Shown one piece after another: positions 43,323 to 51,525 of a DNA stretch of 64,000 nucleotides. Source of the DNA: Zymobacter sp047495495. GTDB lineage: Bacteria > Pseudomonadota > Gammaproteobacteria > Pseudomonadales > Halomonadaceae. Every line of letters starts with the position of its first letter. Position 1 is the first letter of the stretch. The notes under the pieces were generated by a model. The model was not told the DNA's origin. It ran no database searches and was given only the letters and a program-made list of their open reading frames with translations. A program made the translations under genes and the position numbers. The DNA is taken from positions 1,798,001 through 1,862,000 of the forward strand of contig NZ_CP179930.1 of NCBI RefSeq assembly GCF_047495495.1, written 5' to 3'.

Positions 43323-44167
43323 GCGAACATGTCTTGCTGCCGTTGGTGTATAGCCGTTCTTGGCGATAGCCATAAACACTCTGTTCTAGATACCGTCCCT
43401 GCGTTTGACGAGGCCTGCACATCCAGCGTCGCAAGACTCCACCCTTTTAGGATGTCCCTGTAAAGCTCACTGTCATACCCGCTTAGCACCACATAACCAT
43501 CCAATCTAGTCAGTGCCTCTAGCAGATCCTCATGATCATGATCGGCCATCTCATGCCGGTATGTTGAGCCAGCGGTGTTCCTTGTCTCGTGTACGTAGGG
43601 CGGATCAACGTAGTGCAAAGCCTTTTCGCGATCATGGCGCTGCAGGATCTCGAGTGCCGGACGGTTCTCGATGAGCACACCCTGCAGGCGATCCGTGAAC
43701 TCAGAAATGGCGCTCTGGTAGCCAACCCATGTGCCAGCAATACGGCCTCGGGGGCAGTTCTCGCCGGTAAAGGTTCGAAAGCCACACGTCTTGGCCGTTG
43801 CTGCCGCCGACCCGAATCCCGATGCTGCACGAAAGAGAGTGCGACGGGCTTGCTCTATAGGGTCGCTGCAGGGCTCGCCCGCCAGCTCGAACTCGTCACG
43901 AGCATAAGGGGTAAGGCGGCACTGCCGTGCGAGACGCTGTGCCTGCCATGGGTCGCGCAGCACTCGGAAAACGTTGACGATGCTGCTGTCTAGGTCGTTG
44001 TACACCTCATGCTTCACCCGAGGAGCGCGCATAAGCACCCCCGCACTGCCACCAAAGGCCTCGGTATATACCTCGTAGCTCGATACTGGGGGAAAGTGCG
44101 AGATTATCCACGGGGCCATGCGCCACTTCCCGCCGTGGTAGCGCATGACAGGTGATGTTACGGCCAT
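43319..44167 (-). CDS. dam: DNA adenine methylase (D12/Dam class)
   Basis: 282 residues. N-terminal KW-R-M-A motif (GGKWRMAPWIISHFPP), FGGSAGVLMRAP (SAM-binding, F-x-G-x-G variant with GGSAG) and catalytic DPPY (about 189-192: HYVDPPYVHET). The class methylates adenine N6, often GATC. In a phage it may protect DNA from restriction or tune expression. In the leftward operon, 2 bp after the small gene at 44170. Confidence 0.88.
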   Translation of the reverse strand: MAVTSPVMRYHGGKWRMAPWIISHFPPVSSYEVYTEAFGGSAGVLMRAPRVKHEVYNDLDSSIVNVFRVLRDPWQAQRLARQCRLTPYARDEFELAGEPCSDPIEQARRTLFRAASGFGSAAATAKTCGFRTFTGENCPRGRIAGTWVGYQSAISEFTDRLQGVLIENRPALEILQRHDREKALHYVDPPYVHETRNTAGSTYRHEMADHDHEDLLEALTRLDGYVVLSGYDSELYRDILKGWSLATLDVQASSNAGTVSRTECLWLSPRTAIHQRQQDMFA

Positions 44168-44169
44168 GA

Positions 44170-44334
44170 CTATCCCGCTTTAGGAGTAGATGTATGGCTC
44201 TCAACGGAAACGATGCGCCGATCGTCTTTGATCGAATGATTATCCAGCATGGCCCTCACCAGCACAGACCAGTCTTCCTGCGGGTAGCGCGTGCGGATGC
44301 GTACTGTGATTTCGTGCTCTGTTGTTTGCTTCAT
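44170..44334 (-). CDS. Small phage protein (54 residues)
   Basis: ATG 44334 with GGAG 7 nt upstream, ending 2 bp before the methylase start. The sequence begins MKQTTEHEITVRIRTRYPQE: a beta-strand followed by DWSVLVRAML. Compact position in the operon supports coding. No function recognised. Confidence 0.6.
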   Translation of the reverse strand: MKQTTEHEITVRIRTRYPQEDWSVLVRAMLDNHSIKDDRRIVSVESHTSTPKAG

Positions 44335-44351
44335 TGCTTACTCCAGATATG

Positions 44352-44373
44352 AAAAAACCGCCGGGCGGCGGTT
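44352..44373 (-). terminator. Intrinsic terminator
   Basis: AACCGCC and GGCGGTT around GGGC, then T6 on the minus strand; follows the 44391 gene. Confidence 0.85.
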
Positions 44374-44390
44374 GGTGTCCATTTATCTAG

Positions 44391-44693
44391 TTAGAAGAAC
44401 AAATTTTTCCCTTGCAGAAGAGTTTTCTTAATCTCTCTACGACGCTTGGGGCTTTTTATTACCCTGCGCTTGTCTTTCAGGTACTCTTCAACGCTTTTCT
44501 TGTGGCTTTCGTCATCATACATATACCGCTTTACTTCTTCCCATACCGGCGGCCAGTACGGACTAGGCGAATTGCGGTGCATATTTTTTATCATTGTGCG
44601 AATTCGCTTGGCATAGCGGTATGCTTCGCTTTTCGAAGGCATTGGATGAACGCCATCGCCATCTTCAACACACCATAGAATTGTGTCAGCCAT
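44391..44693 (-). CDS. Uncharacterised small phage protein
   Basis: 100 residues, basic, with an aromatic centre (SPYWPPVWEEVKRYMY) and a Lys/Arg-rich C-terminus (VIKSPKRRREIKKTLL). Possibly nucleic-acid-binding; no family recognised. Followed by a terminator. Confidence 0.6.
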   Translation of the reverse strand: MADTILWCVEDGDGVHPMPSKSEAYRYAKRIRTMIKNMHRNSPSPYWPPVWEEVKRYMYDDESHKKSVEEYLKDKRRVIKSPKRRREIKKTLLQGKNLFF

Positions 44694-44715
44694 TGTGTTG
44701 TGCTCCCCGTTGTCG

Positions 44716-45012
44716 TCACCCCGGCGTCAACTCATCAAGACAGGCCTCTATATCAACCATATCCATAGCGGAAATATTTGCCTCTGCTGGCCCTTTTCCT
44801 TTATCAGCAAATCGGATTGCTTCTGCGATAGATCCCGCCAGACTATCTAAAAGAGCCAGCTTTCTACTGACGTCTTCCCACGAGGCAAACGGCACTGCAT
44901 ATCCGTCCTTTGAATTTTTCCAAGAGGACATGTGAGAAAATAGCTCGTCTACTACCGCTGACCTTCTGTCACGCTCAAACCAGATTGTTACGGTCAATTT
45001 ATCAATACTCAT
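44716..45012 (-). CDS. Uncharacterised small acidic phage protein
   Basis: 98 residues, mixed helix/strand, acidic C-terminal third (MDMVDIEACLDEL). The start overlaps the previous gene's stop by 4 bp (ATGA), showing operon coupling. Function unknown. Confidence 0.6.
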   Translation of the reverse strand: MSIDKLTVTIWFERDRRSAVVDELFSHMSSWKNSKDGYAVPFASWEDVSRKLALLDSLAGSIAEAIRFADKGKGPAEANISAMDMVDIEACLDELTPG

Positions 45013-45284
45013 TTCGAAGCCTCCATGACAAAAGGCACCTCTACAACGGCAAATGATCGCTGGCTGTCGCTATTTCGCGCTGCTGCAGATCGTGCATTCT
45101 CAACATTGCTGTATGCCGCGATGGGAGAATTTAGCAGTCCTTGCTCCATCACTTCGCACACAGCAAATATCTGCCAACATTCGATGCCAGCATCGCGAAT
45201 GCGCGATTTACTCACTTTTGATATGCCTTTAGCTGATGCGTCAGGCTTCCCGTGCATGCAGTCAATGCAGTTGCAATCAGTCAT
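45009..45284 (-). CDS. Small phage protein with N-terminal Cys motif
   Basis: 91 residues. N-terminus MTDCNCIDCMHG has C-x-C-x2-C, a possible metal site. The middle resembles a short recognition helix-like segment (SRIRDAGIECWQIFAVCEV). Overlaps the next gene by 4 bp. Function unknown. Confidence 0.58.
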   Translation of the reverse strand: MTDCNCIDCMHGKPDASAKGISKVSKSRIRDAGIECWQIFAVCEVMEQGLLNSPIAAYSNVENARSAAARNSDSQRSFAVVEVPFVMEASK

Positions 45285-45366
45285 GGTCTCTGTCCCGGTA
45301 GATAAATAGGCTCATAGTCTGGAAGGTGCGGCATCAGCGGCACCTTAGATGGGTAGTTGCCAACCA

Positions 45367-45912
45367 TCAGAATGGAATTTCGTCGTCAAAATCGTCGAAA
45401 CCCTGCGGTGCGCCATGCTGGGGCGCTGTGGTGCCGCCACTCTGCTGTGCGTACTGATTCGGCTGCTGGGGCTGATATTGCTGCGGTTGTTGGGCTTGCT
45501 GGGGCCGCTGCTGATTCTGCTGCGCGGGCTGCTGAGGTTGGTAGCCGCTCTGTTGTCCCTGCTGCTGGCCACCGTTCCGGCCATCCAGCATCTGCAGATC
45601 GTTGATGACCACCTCTGTCGAGTATCGATCCGTGCCGTCTTGCGCCTGCCACTTGCGCGTCTGTAGCTTGCCTTCGACGTAAACCTTGCTGCCTTTGTGG
45701 ACGTACTGCTGGATGATCTCGGCGAGCTTGTTGAAGGCGACACACTTGATCCACTCGGTGCGCTCCTGCTTCTGACCAGTATTCTTGTCTGTCCACGACT
45801 CGCTTACCGCGATTGAGAAGTTCGCCACCGGATTACCCGATGGCAAGAACCGGATGTCGGGGTCTTGCCCGACGTTGCCAATGATGATGACCTTATTTAC
45901 ACCGCGTGCCAT
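45367..45912 (-). CDS. ssb: Single-stranded DNA-binding protein
   Basis: 181 residues. OB fold about 1-110 (VNKVIIIGNVGQDPDIRFLPSG, WIKCVAFNKLAEIIQQYVHKGSKVYVEGKL), a long Gln/Pro-rich linker and the acidic tip DDFDDEIPF that docks partner proteins. Protects ssDNA and works with the exonuclease and annealase genes just upstream in the same operon. Confidence 0.96.
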   Translation of the reverse strand: MARGVNKVIIIGNVGQDPDIRFLPSGNPVANFSIAVSESWTDKNTGQKQERTEWIKCVAFNKLAEIIQQYVHKGSKVYVEGKLQTRKWQAQDGTDRYSTEVVINDLQMLDGRNGGQQQGQQSGYQPQQPAQQNQQRPQQAQQPQQYQPQQPNQYAQQSGGTTAPQHGAPQGFDDFDDEIPF

Positions 45913-45915
45913 GCC

Positions 45916-47511
45916 TTAGTCCTCTGGATATGCTTCACGAAAATCGTTCATTGCGTCGTCATACCAATCCCAGTTATCTACCCCGCCATTGCGCAGGCAG
46001 TTGAGCATGTACTGGTCGCGCATCAGTTCCTCATACTCTTTGCGTGGGATGGTCACTGTGTCAGTCTCGACGGGGGATTTTTGCTGTTCATAACGGGCAG
46101 CGGCAGCAGCAATCTTGCTAGTGCCGATCGCTGACTGGGCGGGCACTTCTTCTTTCTGCTGGACCTGTTGTTCTTGCTGTTGCGCTGCCCGCGCCTCTTC
46201 TTCCTGACGGATATGGGCACGCTCTGCCTCCAACCGCTGGCGCTCAGCTTCTTTGTGCTCGGCGATACGTGCCTTAATCGTTGCCAGCAGATCATCGGCG
46301 GCTTTGCTCAACAGGTTCTGCTTGTCAGCGAACAGGAATTCATAGCCTTCCGACTGTTCGGCCAACAGCTTTGCATTGATGCTGATGCGATCGGCTTCTT
46401 GGCGTGCGTCAACTTGAGCGCGGGCTACTTCGCTACTCGCTGCATCCTGAAGGGATGTAATCGTTTTCTTCCCTTTCATGGCACCAACGACATCAAGCGT
46501 GGTGAGGATTGGAACAGGCAGGTCAAGAGAAGAAAGCCAGTTTGAAAACCACTCTTCCGCTTCACGCTGAATGGCAAAGCGCCGATTGTCTTTCTCGGTC
46601 TTGACCAGCTTATCTAGCTGCAAGCGCTTCTGGCGCATTGACTCTTTCAAGGTGTCCATCGCGCGGAATAGCTCATCAATGGATGCCGTCTTCTCAAGCG
46701 CTGCTTTCTTGCTTGTGTCGATCCGCTTCTCGCCATCTTTGAGCCACTTCACTGCGCGCTCAGCATCAGCGAAGTCCTGATCGGTGGACAGCTCAGTCTT
46801 GATGCCTTCGATCAGTGCCTGTGCTGACGCTTGGAACGCAGGAAGGTTGCTCGACTTAACTCCACCGCTGATCAGAATGTCGAGGCGCGGCAACTCACCT
46901 ACTTCTGCCCCAACGGCCTGAGTTTGCTGCTGTTCTGGCTGATAGGCTTTCAGATCGCTTTCGAACTGATCCCATCCGGCGATTAGCTGCTTAATACGCT
47001 GCTCATCGCGCTCGTACCACATATGAACGCAGTTCTCACGAGTGCCGTCTGACGCCATGAACAGACAACGCTCGGCACCCGTCACGTACAGCTGCTGATC
47101 CATCTGCACTTTGTAGTGCTCGGCCAAATTGCCAGCAGGGACACAGGAGCGAAGATCATCGTTGATATGCTTGTGCTCCCAGATGGCATCTTCGAGCATC
47201 GTGCAGCCGTCCATGCTTGCCAGTAGACGTGGATCGTCATCGCTAATGCCGGTGACGGGGAACAGCTCTTCACCGATGATTTCTTCGGCAATGGGCCGCG
47301 CCGCCGCCTCTGCTGCATGCCCCTTATCGAACACCTTTTGCTGTGCTCGCGTTACGTCCGGAGTCACGCCGGTGTGCTTCATCTTGAGCAGCGCTGTGCG
47401 TGACTGGTACTTGCTGACACCGGCCATGGCAGGCGCTTCGGATGCCGTAAAGCGTTCTTGGCGCAGCGCATGCCATTCGGGTGTGCCCTGCTGCACTTCG
47501 CAAATAATCAT
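45916..47511 (-). CDS. YqaJ-type recombination exonuclease with extended C-terminus
   Basis: 531 residues. N-terminal YqaJ/lambda-exo nuclease domain: QQGTPEWHALRQERFTASEAPAM, Gly-His-x-x-Glu (KGHAAEAAARP), the active-site Asp of LLASMDG and IWEHK with Glu/Lys. It would resect double-strand ends for annealing by Bet. The C-terminal 300 residues are coiled-coil/DUF1351-like and Gln-rich, an unusual fusion for an exonuclease of about 220 residues. ATGA overlap with bet. Confidence 0.85.
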   Translation of the reverse strand: MIICEVQQGTPEWHALRQERFTASEAPAMAGVSKYQSRTALLKMKHTGVTPDVTRAQQKVFDKGHAAEAAARPIAEEIIGEELFPVTGISDDDPRLLASMDGCTMLEDAIWEHKHINDDLRSCVPAGNLAEHYKVQMDQQLYVTGAERCLFMASDGTRENCVHMWYERDEQRIKQLIAGWDQFESDLKAYQPEQQQTQAVGAEVGELPRLDILISGGVKSSNLPAFQASAQALIEGIKTELSTDQDFADAERAVKWLKDGEKRIDTSKKAALEKTASIDELFRAMDTLKESMRQKRLQLDKLVKTEKDNRRFAIQREAEEWFSNWLSSLDLPVPILTTLDVVGAMKGKKTITSLQDAASSEVARAQVDARQEADRISINAKLLAEQSEGYEFLFADKQNLLSKAADDLLATIKARIAEHKEAERQRLEAERAHIRQEEEARAAQQQEQQVQQKEEVPAQSAIGTSKIAAAAARYEQQKSPVETDTVTIPRKEYEELMRDQYMLNCLRNGGVDNWDWYDDAMNDFREAYPED

Positions 47512-48350
47512 GCCTGCACCTCCATAATCTGCTGTTTCTGCTCTTCGGTAAGCGCGCCCTTGCTGCCAACCATCTTCACGATCTGCTCAGGCGTGCGTTT
47601 GCCCGCCTCAATGGCGGCCTGCCACTGGGGGAAGTTCTTGTCGAACGATTCTTGCGGGTAGTAGGCGATCTGAGCGGGGGCTGGTTCGTTACGCGGCGGG
47701 GTAATATCAATCTCTTCGTCGATATGGGACTTGCCTAGCATTTCTTCGGCAGTAGGCTCGCTGCCAATCTCTGGCCATGCCTTTCGTAGCGCTTGCGCCT
47801 CTGCACACTTTGCTAGCTGCCCAAATGGCCGCTTCTTCCACATTGCGTTGGGCGCGTCAGTCTTGCTGCTGGCTGTAGCGTAGTTTTCTAACCAGTACTC
47901 TTTAGACGTGAACGCAACACGCTGGCCGCTGATGATTTTATAAACGGTGTACTTACACCATTCTGGGTAGCGAACCGTAATTTGCTGCCCTTGGTTGTAT
48001 GGGTGGTCAAAGTGCGCCTCTATAGTCGGCCCAAATTCAGGCTCGTCGGCACCAGCGTAGTTTTTAGAGCGATCAGCTTGGATGCGGTACATGCCAATGC
48101 CGGGCATCGGGACGTCACGCCACTCTTTTTGCCCTGTCTGGGCATTCTTAACTTGCATCGGGACGAGATGGACAGGCTTGAGCATGAAGTCCAGCTGCCT
48201 TGAACGGCAGTAATCAACAGCCAGAAGTACAGACTCGGTCCGCGCCCCCGGATATAGCGTGTTGCACAACGCATTCCACGTTGATTCGTCTATTCCGCGC
48301 TGTGCCAGCGATTGGTTTTGGCTGGCCCATGTAGAAACTTCGGTTGTCAT
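47508..48350 (-). CDS. bet: Bet/RecT-type ssDNA annealing protein
   Basis: 280 residues. Beta-family features: N-terminal LCNTLYPGARTESVLLAVDYCRSRQLD, HLVPM, GIGMYRIQADRS, and the core MWKKRPFGQLAKCAEAQALRKAWP (about 168-191). Anneals complementary strands after exonuclease resection; forms a red-like module with exo and ssb. GGAG ribosome site. Confidence 0.92.
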   Translation of the reverse strand: MTTEVSTWASQNQSLAQRGIDESTWNALCNTLYPGARTESVLLAVDYCRSRQLDFMLKPVHLVPMQVKNAQTGQKEWRDVPMPGIGMYRIQADRSKNYAGADEPEFGPTIEAHFDHPYNQGQQITVRYPEWCKYTVYKIISGQRVAFTSKEYWLENYATASSKTDAPNAMWKKRPFGQLAKCAEAQALRKAWPEIGSEPTAEEMLGKSHIDEEIDITPPRNEPAPAQIAYYPQESFDKNFPQWQAAIEAGKRTPEQIVKMVGSKGALTEEQKQQIMEVQA

Positions 48351-48418
48351 GCGATATTCTCCTTTCGATTATGCTTCGCCGTGTAATCACCCGGCGGCTA
48401 CTTCCAATAGCCGCCATC

Positions 48419-48574
48419 TCACTTCTGTTTGCGCTGCCATGCCGCTTCCCGCTTTTGCTTATGCTGTTCCTCTTCCCGCTGCCGACGCTTTCCAGCATGT
48501 GCGCCTGAATTGAACATCAGGATCGCCACCAGCACCGGAAGCCATAGCGCTATTACCCACTGAAACCACGTCAT
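48419..48574 (-). CDS. Small membrane protein (51 residues)
   Basis: ATG 48574. One N-terminal TM (MTWFQWVIALWLPVLVAILM) and a basic, Gln-rich cytoplasmic tail (KRRQREEEQHKQ). Occupies a gap in the compact operon between bet and the 48640 gene; GGTGG upstream. Lambda-type early regions often carry such TM peptides. Function unknown. Confidence 0.55.
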   Translation of the reverse strand: MTWFQWVIALWLPVLVAILMFNSGAHAGKRRQREEEQHKQKREAAWQRKQK

Positions 48575-48581
48575 AACCACC

Positions 48582-48647
48582 TCACACCCACAAAAGAACG
48601 ATCACCACTGCGGCTGCCCACAGCGTCCAGAACAGAGCCTCACGCAT
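48582..48647 (-). CDS. Very small TM peptide (21 residues), tentative
   Basis: ATG 48647 overlapping the 48640 stop by 8 bp; encodes MREALFWTLWAAAVVIVLLW then V, a single TM. Translational coupling supports it, but 21 residues is too short to be sure. Confidence 0.35.
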   Translation of the reverse strand: MREALFWTLWAAAVVIVLLWV

Positions 48648-48996
48648 AGCGGCGCGTCACTTCTTCCTGTGCTTCCTGACTGACCGTGTCGTAGATGAAC
48701 TGGTCAAGCACGGCCAGTGCCTTGCGTGCCCGCTCGCGCCCATCCGATCGCCCTAGCTGCTCCGCTTTTAATGCAAGGTGCAAGTCAGCCAGCAGCGGCT
48801 GTAAATCAGCCGGATCGGTGTGTTCATCCAGCGCTTCGGTGATCGCCTTGCGACTGCGTTCGTGATGATCGACGTTCGTCATCTGGTCGATCGTGTCGTC
48901 TACCTGACGCTGCCAGTTGTCCGATGCGATCCACGCAGCCTCTCGCTGCCCTTGCGCTAGATCGCAGTGCGCTTCGTATGATCGCGCGACGTTCAT
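48640..48996 (-). CDS. Uncharacterised helical phage protein
   Basis: 118 residues, highly charged and helical throughout (HHERSRKAITEALDEHTDPADL). Weak similarity in style to the neighbouring 72-residue protein (49006): both have ...ARKAL...D-x-x-x-FxY... segments, perhaps relatives. Function unknown. Confidence 0.6.
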   Translation of the reverse strand: MNVARSYEAHCDLAQGQREAAWIASDNWQRQVDDTIDQMTNVDHHERSRKAITEALDEHTDPADLQPLLADLHLALKAEQLGRSDGRERARKALAVLDQFIYDTVSQEAQEEVTRRYA

Positions 48997-49005
48997 GCCG
49001 CCTCC

Positions 49006-49224
49006 TTACGCTTTCTCAACCAGATACGGGAACAGGATGTTGTCGGCTTCGTGAAGCGCTTTGCGGGCTTTCCATTGACGTGCCCGCACATCGTTGCGTG
49101 GCAGCTCAGCAAGCGCCCTCTCCTGCGCCTGCTTCTCCAGCAGCACAGCGGTTCGGTGAACGATGGCCCGCGCCTCAGCACTGCCTGCCAGCTCGGGATC
49201 GTTGAGCATATCCATTGGCCTCAT
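49006..49224 (-). CDS. Uncharacterised small phage protein
   Basis: 72 residues from ATG 49224, GGAGG 8 nt upstream; the frame opens far earlier, but that part crosses a terminator. Helical and charged, ending ARKALHEADNILFPYLVEKA. Function unknown. Confidence 0.62.
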   Translation of the reverse strand: MRPMDMLNDPELAGSAEARAIVHRTAVLLEKQAQERALAELPRNDVRARQWKARKALHEADNILFPYLVEKA

Positions 49225-49240
49225 GGTTTCCTCCGGACAT

Positions 49241-49262
49241 AAAAAAACCGCCAGATGGCGGT
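49241..49262 (-). terminator. Intrinsic terminator
   Basis: AACCGCCA with TGGCGGT and a T7 run on the minus strand; follows the 49269 gene. Confidence 0.82.
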
Positions 49263-49268
49263 GGTTAA

Positions 49269-49643
49269 CTATTCGACGATGAATGGCGATTCGCCTTTGC
49301 GGAACACTTTGCCCATAAATTCTTCTGATGCTTCCTGTAAGATGCTCCAGTGCAATTCCGCGAATGATTTGTGCGGCAGCATTACCGTTGAAAACCCGCA
49401 CTGATTACAGAAAACAGCCACCTTTCCGCCTTCCCAATTGCAAGCTGGATATCCTCCGCACTTGCATCTAATCCCCTGTGGTGGGCCGTCCAATCTCGGC
49501 GCTGGCCTCACTTCCACAACACGATCTGGGCTTAGCTTTCGCAGCGCTCTGTACTCTGCCTCAGCCCCTTTGGCATCTTTGCTCTCGATCGGTACAGCGA
49601 AGTTCCATATATCTTTGTCGGTCTTGCATTCGTAGATCGGCAT
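49269..49643 (-). CDS. Zinc-ribbon-like phage protein
   Basis: 124 residues from ATG 49643. The centre carries C-x-C ... C ... C-x2-C (IRCKCGGYPACNWEGGKVAVFCNQCGFS; about 59-86), a Lar-like/zinc-ribbon motif found in phage restriction-alleviation proteins. Role is inferred from the motif only. AAGG upstream. Confidence 0.6.
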   Translation of the reverse strand: MPIYECKTDKDIWNFAVPIESKDAKGAEAEYRALRKLSPDRVVEVRPAPRLDGPPQGIRCKCGGYPACNWEGGKVAVFCNQCGFSTVMLPHKSFAELHWSILQEASEEFMGKVFRKGESPFIVE

Positions 49644-49680
49644 ACCTTCACCCTTGAACACATGCTGAGCTCAAGTCATC

Positions 49681-50070
49681 TCAGCAGCTCATCACGCCGC
49701 ATTGAATGATCAGTGCTACCGGTTCGGTTACCGGCCCCTCAACCTTGCATGCCTTCCACTTGGTTGCGATTGCATGCGATACGACGTCGAGCGCTTCGCT
49801 GTCGTCGTCGAGGCCGTGGTATTTCTGATGCGCCGCCTTGAGCGTTTCGACTTCGCCTGGCGTGGCGTCCACGACGTACATATCAGCCGTGGCCGGTACG
49901 TCTTCCCAGAAGATCAGTGCTTTCATTTCCTTGCCTTCTTTTACTTGGTCATCACCCGGGAAGTTAACGCCCAGCGACTGCATGAAACCCCGTGCAGCGC
50001 TGCCTTTGAGATGCATCGACGTTCCCGATTTGCGACGCTTAATAGCGATACTGCTAGACGCCTTACCCAT
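49681..50070 (-). CDS. Uncharacterised phage protein
   Basis: 129 residues from ATG 50070, GGAGAAAG upstream. The second half starts with KALIFWEDVPATADMYVVDATPGEVETLKAAHQKYHG, which reads like a separate small protein; an internal ATG near 49926 could start a shorter product. No family recognised. Confidence 0.55.
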   Translation of the reverse strand: MGKASSSIAIKRRKSGTSMHLKGSAARGFMQSLGVNFPGDDQVKEGKEMKALIFWEDVPATADMYVVDATPGEVETLKAAHQKYHGLDDDSEALDVVSHAIATKWKACKVEGPVTEPVALIIQCGVMSC

Positions 50071-50083
50071 AGCTTTCTCCAAC

Positions 50084-50106
50084 AAAAAAGCCCTCACATG
50101 GAGGGC
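50084..50106 (-). terminator. Intrinsic terminator
   Basis: GCCCTC and GAGGGC with a T6 run on the minus strand. The 255 bp between it and the 50362 gene hold no convincing ORF. Confidence 0.8.
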
Positions 50107-50361
50107 ACAAGCGGGGGAATGATTGCCGGCATTCTCAGCCCCGGCAGGCTATCAGCTCACTATCGCAGCTAGCGCGTGTTACCCGGTTGCCGACTCAGTG
50201 AATCGACAGCCGTGGTAAGTCCCGCTCTTTCGCCACTGGCGCGGGCACCAGCCGATGGTCATCTCGGCTTGCACATTGGCTTGGCCGTGCTGCTACTGGG
50301 AGGAGTTCCAGATCATCGCTACACAGGGTTGCGGGCATGTGCCAGACCTATTAATTCGTGG

Positions 50362-50577
50362 CTATAAATAGCCGTGGCGCCGCTCAAGCTCTTCTACGCG
50401 AGCCTCAAGAAGATCGCGCTCTTCTGAAAGATCACTCCAGCCTCCAAAGATGGTTCTGAACTCACCTTTCTGACCCGCTCTGCTGCTCATCGCTGATGTC
50501 AGCTGCTGAATGATTGAGGGATTAGCGACATCTTGGTCGTTGAACTCAATTACTGCGGTGAAGCGACGAATTGTCAT
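50362..50577 (-). CDS. First gene of the leftward early operon, unknown
   Basis: 71 residues from ATG 50577, GGAGG 8 nt upstream. Strand TIRRFTAVIEFNDQDVA, then helices, a C-terminal coiled coil (ERDLLEARVEELERRH). By position this is where lambdoid phages encode antiterminator N, but it lacks an Arg-rich motif, so that role is not supported. Confidence 0.6.
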   Translation of the reverse strand: MTIRRFTAVIEFNDQDVANPSIIQQLTSAMSSRAGQKGEFRTIFGGWSDLSEERDLLEARVEELERRHGYL

Positions 50578-50880
50578 TTTGGTGCCTCCTATTAATTCGT
50601 GAAGAGGTGGCAGGTACTGATCTCCTGCATTGCCGCGGGGGTTGTTCGCCTTTATCCGCACCGAACCTTACCTTGGCAAAGGTGGCACTCGGTTCTGCGT
50701 ATCAGCCTACGCATTCACCGCTTCCGAATGCGCCCTCTCTCGAAGGCGCTGGCCGCTGTTACCTTCCCCACCTGCGGCTGGGGTATTCATTCACGCCAGC
50801 CCCTCACTCTCTAAAAGCCTACGGGATGACGTGGTAATCCATTGTTAAAGAGCTGCCGATGGGTGACTCCCCGATCGACA
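50578..50880 (-). promoter_or_regulatory. Structured early leader with boxA-like element
   Basis: About 300 nt between the PL start and the first gene. GCTCTTTAACAA (minus strand; 50842-50853), about 30 nt after the expected start, matches the boxA antitermination element of rRNA and nut sites. Further on are potential stem-loops (for example near 50765-50785, CCCCAGCC/GGTGGGG). Suggests a nut- or put-like antitermination leader. Confidence 0.6.
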
Positions 50881-50885
50881 ACGAC

Positions 50886-50929
50886 AGTATCACGATTTGT
50901 GTTTTATCTGTCAACCACGTTTTGTGATA
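50886..50929 (-). promoter_or_regulatory. PL-like promoter with two repressor operators
   Basis: Minus-strand TTGACA (50909-50914), 17 bp, GATACT (50886-50891). Two operator-like 15-mers flank it: TATCACGATTTGTGT at 50888-50902 (overlapping the -10) and CCACGTTTTGTGATA at 50915-50929 (next to the -35). The same CAC-N5-GTGATA pattern recurs by the cI/cro switch at 54478-54537. Confidence 0.78.
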
Positions 50930-50992
50930 TTCATAGAGATGCATCCGCATGCCTTTGAAATAAAAAGGGCTGGCTGTATTTTTGAAGCACAA

Positions 50993-51018
50993 AAAAGCCC
51001 AGCGCTTGGCTGGGCTTG
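50993..51018 (-). terminator. Intrinsic terminator
   Basis: AGCCCAGC with its complement and T6 on the minus strand, 19 bp after the 51037 gene. Confidence 0.85.
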
Positions 51019-51036
51019 GGGAGGGACATCTATTGG

Positions 51037-51525
51037 CTAGATTCCGCCATACACTTCGTCGATATGCCTGAAGAATTCGGCGCCATCTTTATTGCTGAAC
51101 AGCAGGGAATCTGAATCAGGAAGCTGCACCTCAATCGGCCGCCCCTGTTTGGCAAGCCCTGTGAGATAGTCCTGTCCAGCGCCAGTGGCTATATGGAAAT
51201 ACACCTCACCGTCACCGCAAAGAGCCTCAGCCCTCACAGGCACACCAGAAACTATAAGAGGAGCCGCCTCAACGGGGCTGTTTGGCTCTTGAGGGTAATG
51301 CCTCGCAGCACACTCTTGGTGTCGGCCGCTCTTAATCACAACCGTTGAAATCTCGGGACCGGAACTACCTTCTCTTTCGATAAAGGTAATTGACGCCCTC
51401 CCTTTGTCATCGGTGATAATCGTACGATGGGGATTGCTTCTATCCATCTGCCAGTCAGACGCTGACGCAGTTAGCGTGATGGATGCTCCCGCGACCAGCA
51501 GGACAAGCCCTTTGATAATTTTCAT
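51037..51525 (-). CDS. Secreted protein, paralog of 51522 gene
   Basis: 162 residues, signal peptide ending SASA. Shares with its neighbour the pattern DW-x-M near the N-terminus, a Cys pair with Val-Arg-Ala-x-Ala/Val-Cys (VPVRAEALCGDGE here), and a C-terminal part of similar length. The stop of the other gene overlaps this start (ATGA). Function unknown; an envelope moron is likely because it lies outside PL control. Confidence 0.62.
   Translation of the reverse strand: MKIIKGLVLLVAGASITLTASASDWQMDRSNPHRTIITDDKGRASITFIEREGSSGPEISTVVIKSGRHQECAARHYPQEPNSPVEAAPLIVSGVPVRAEALCGDGEVYFHIATGAGQDYLTGLAKQGRPIEVQLPDSDSLLFSNKDGAEFFRHIDEVYGGI

Noticed and set aside
50571..50848. Plus-strand ORFs of 70-90 codons
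   Set aside because: They lie in the leader of the leftward operon and have no ribosome sites.
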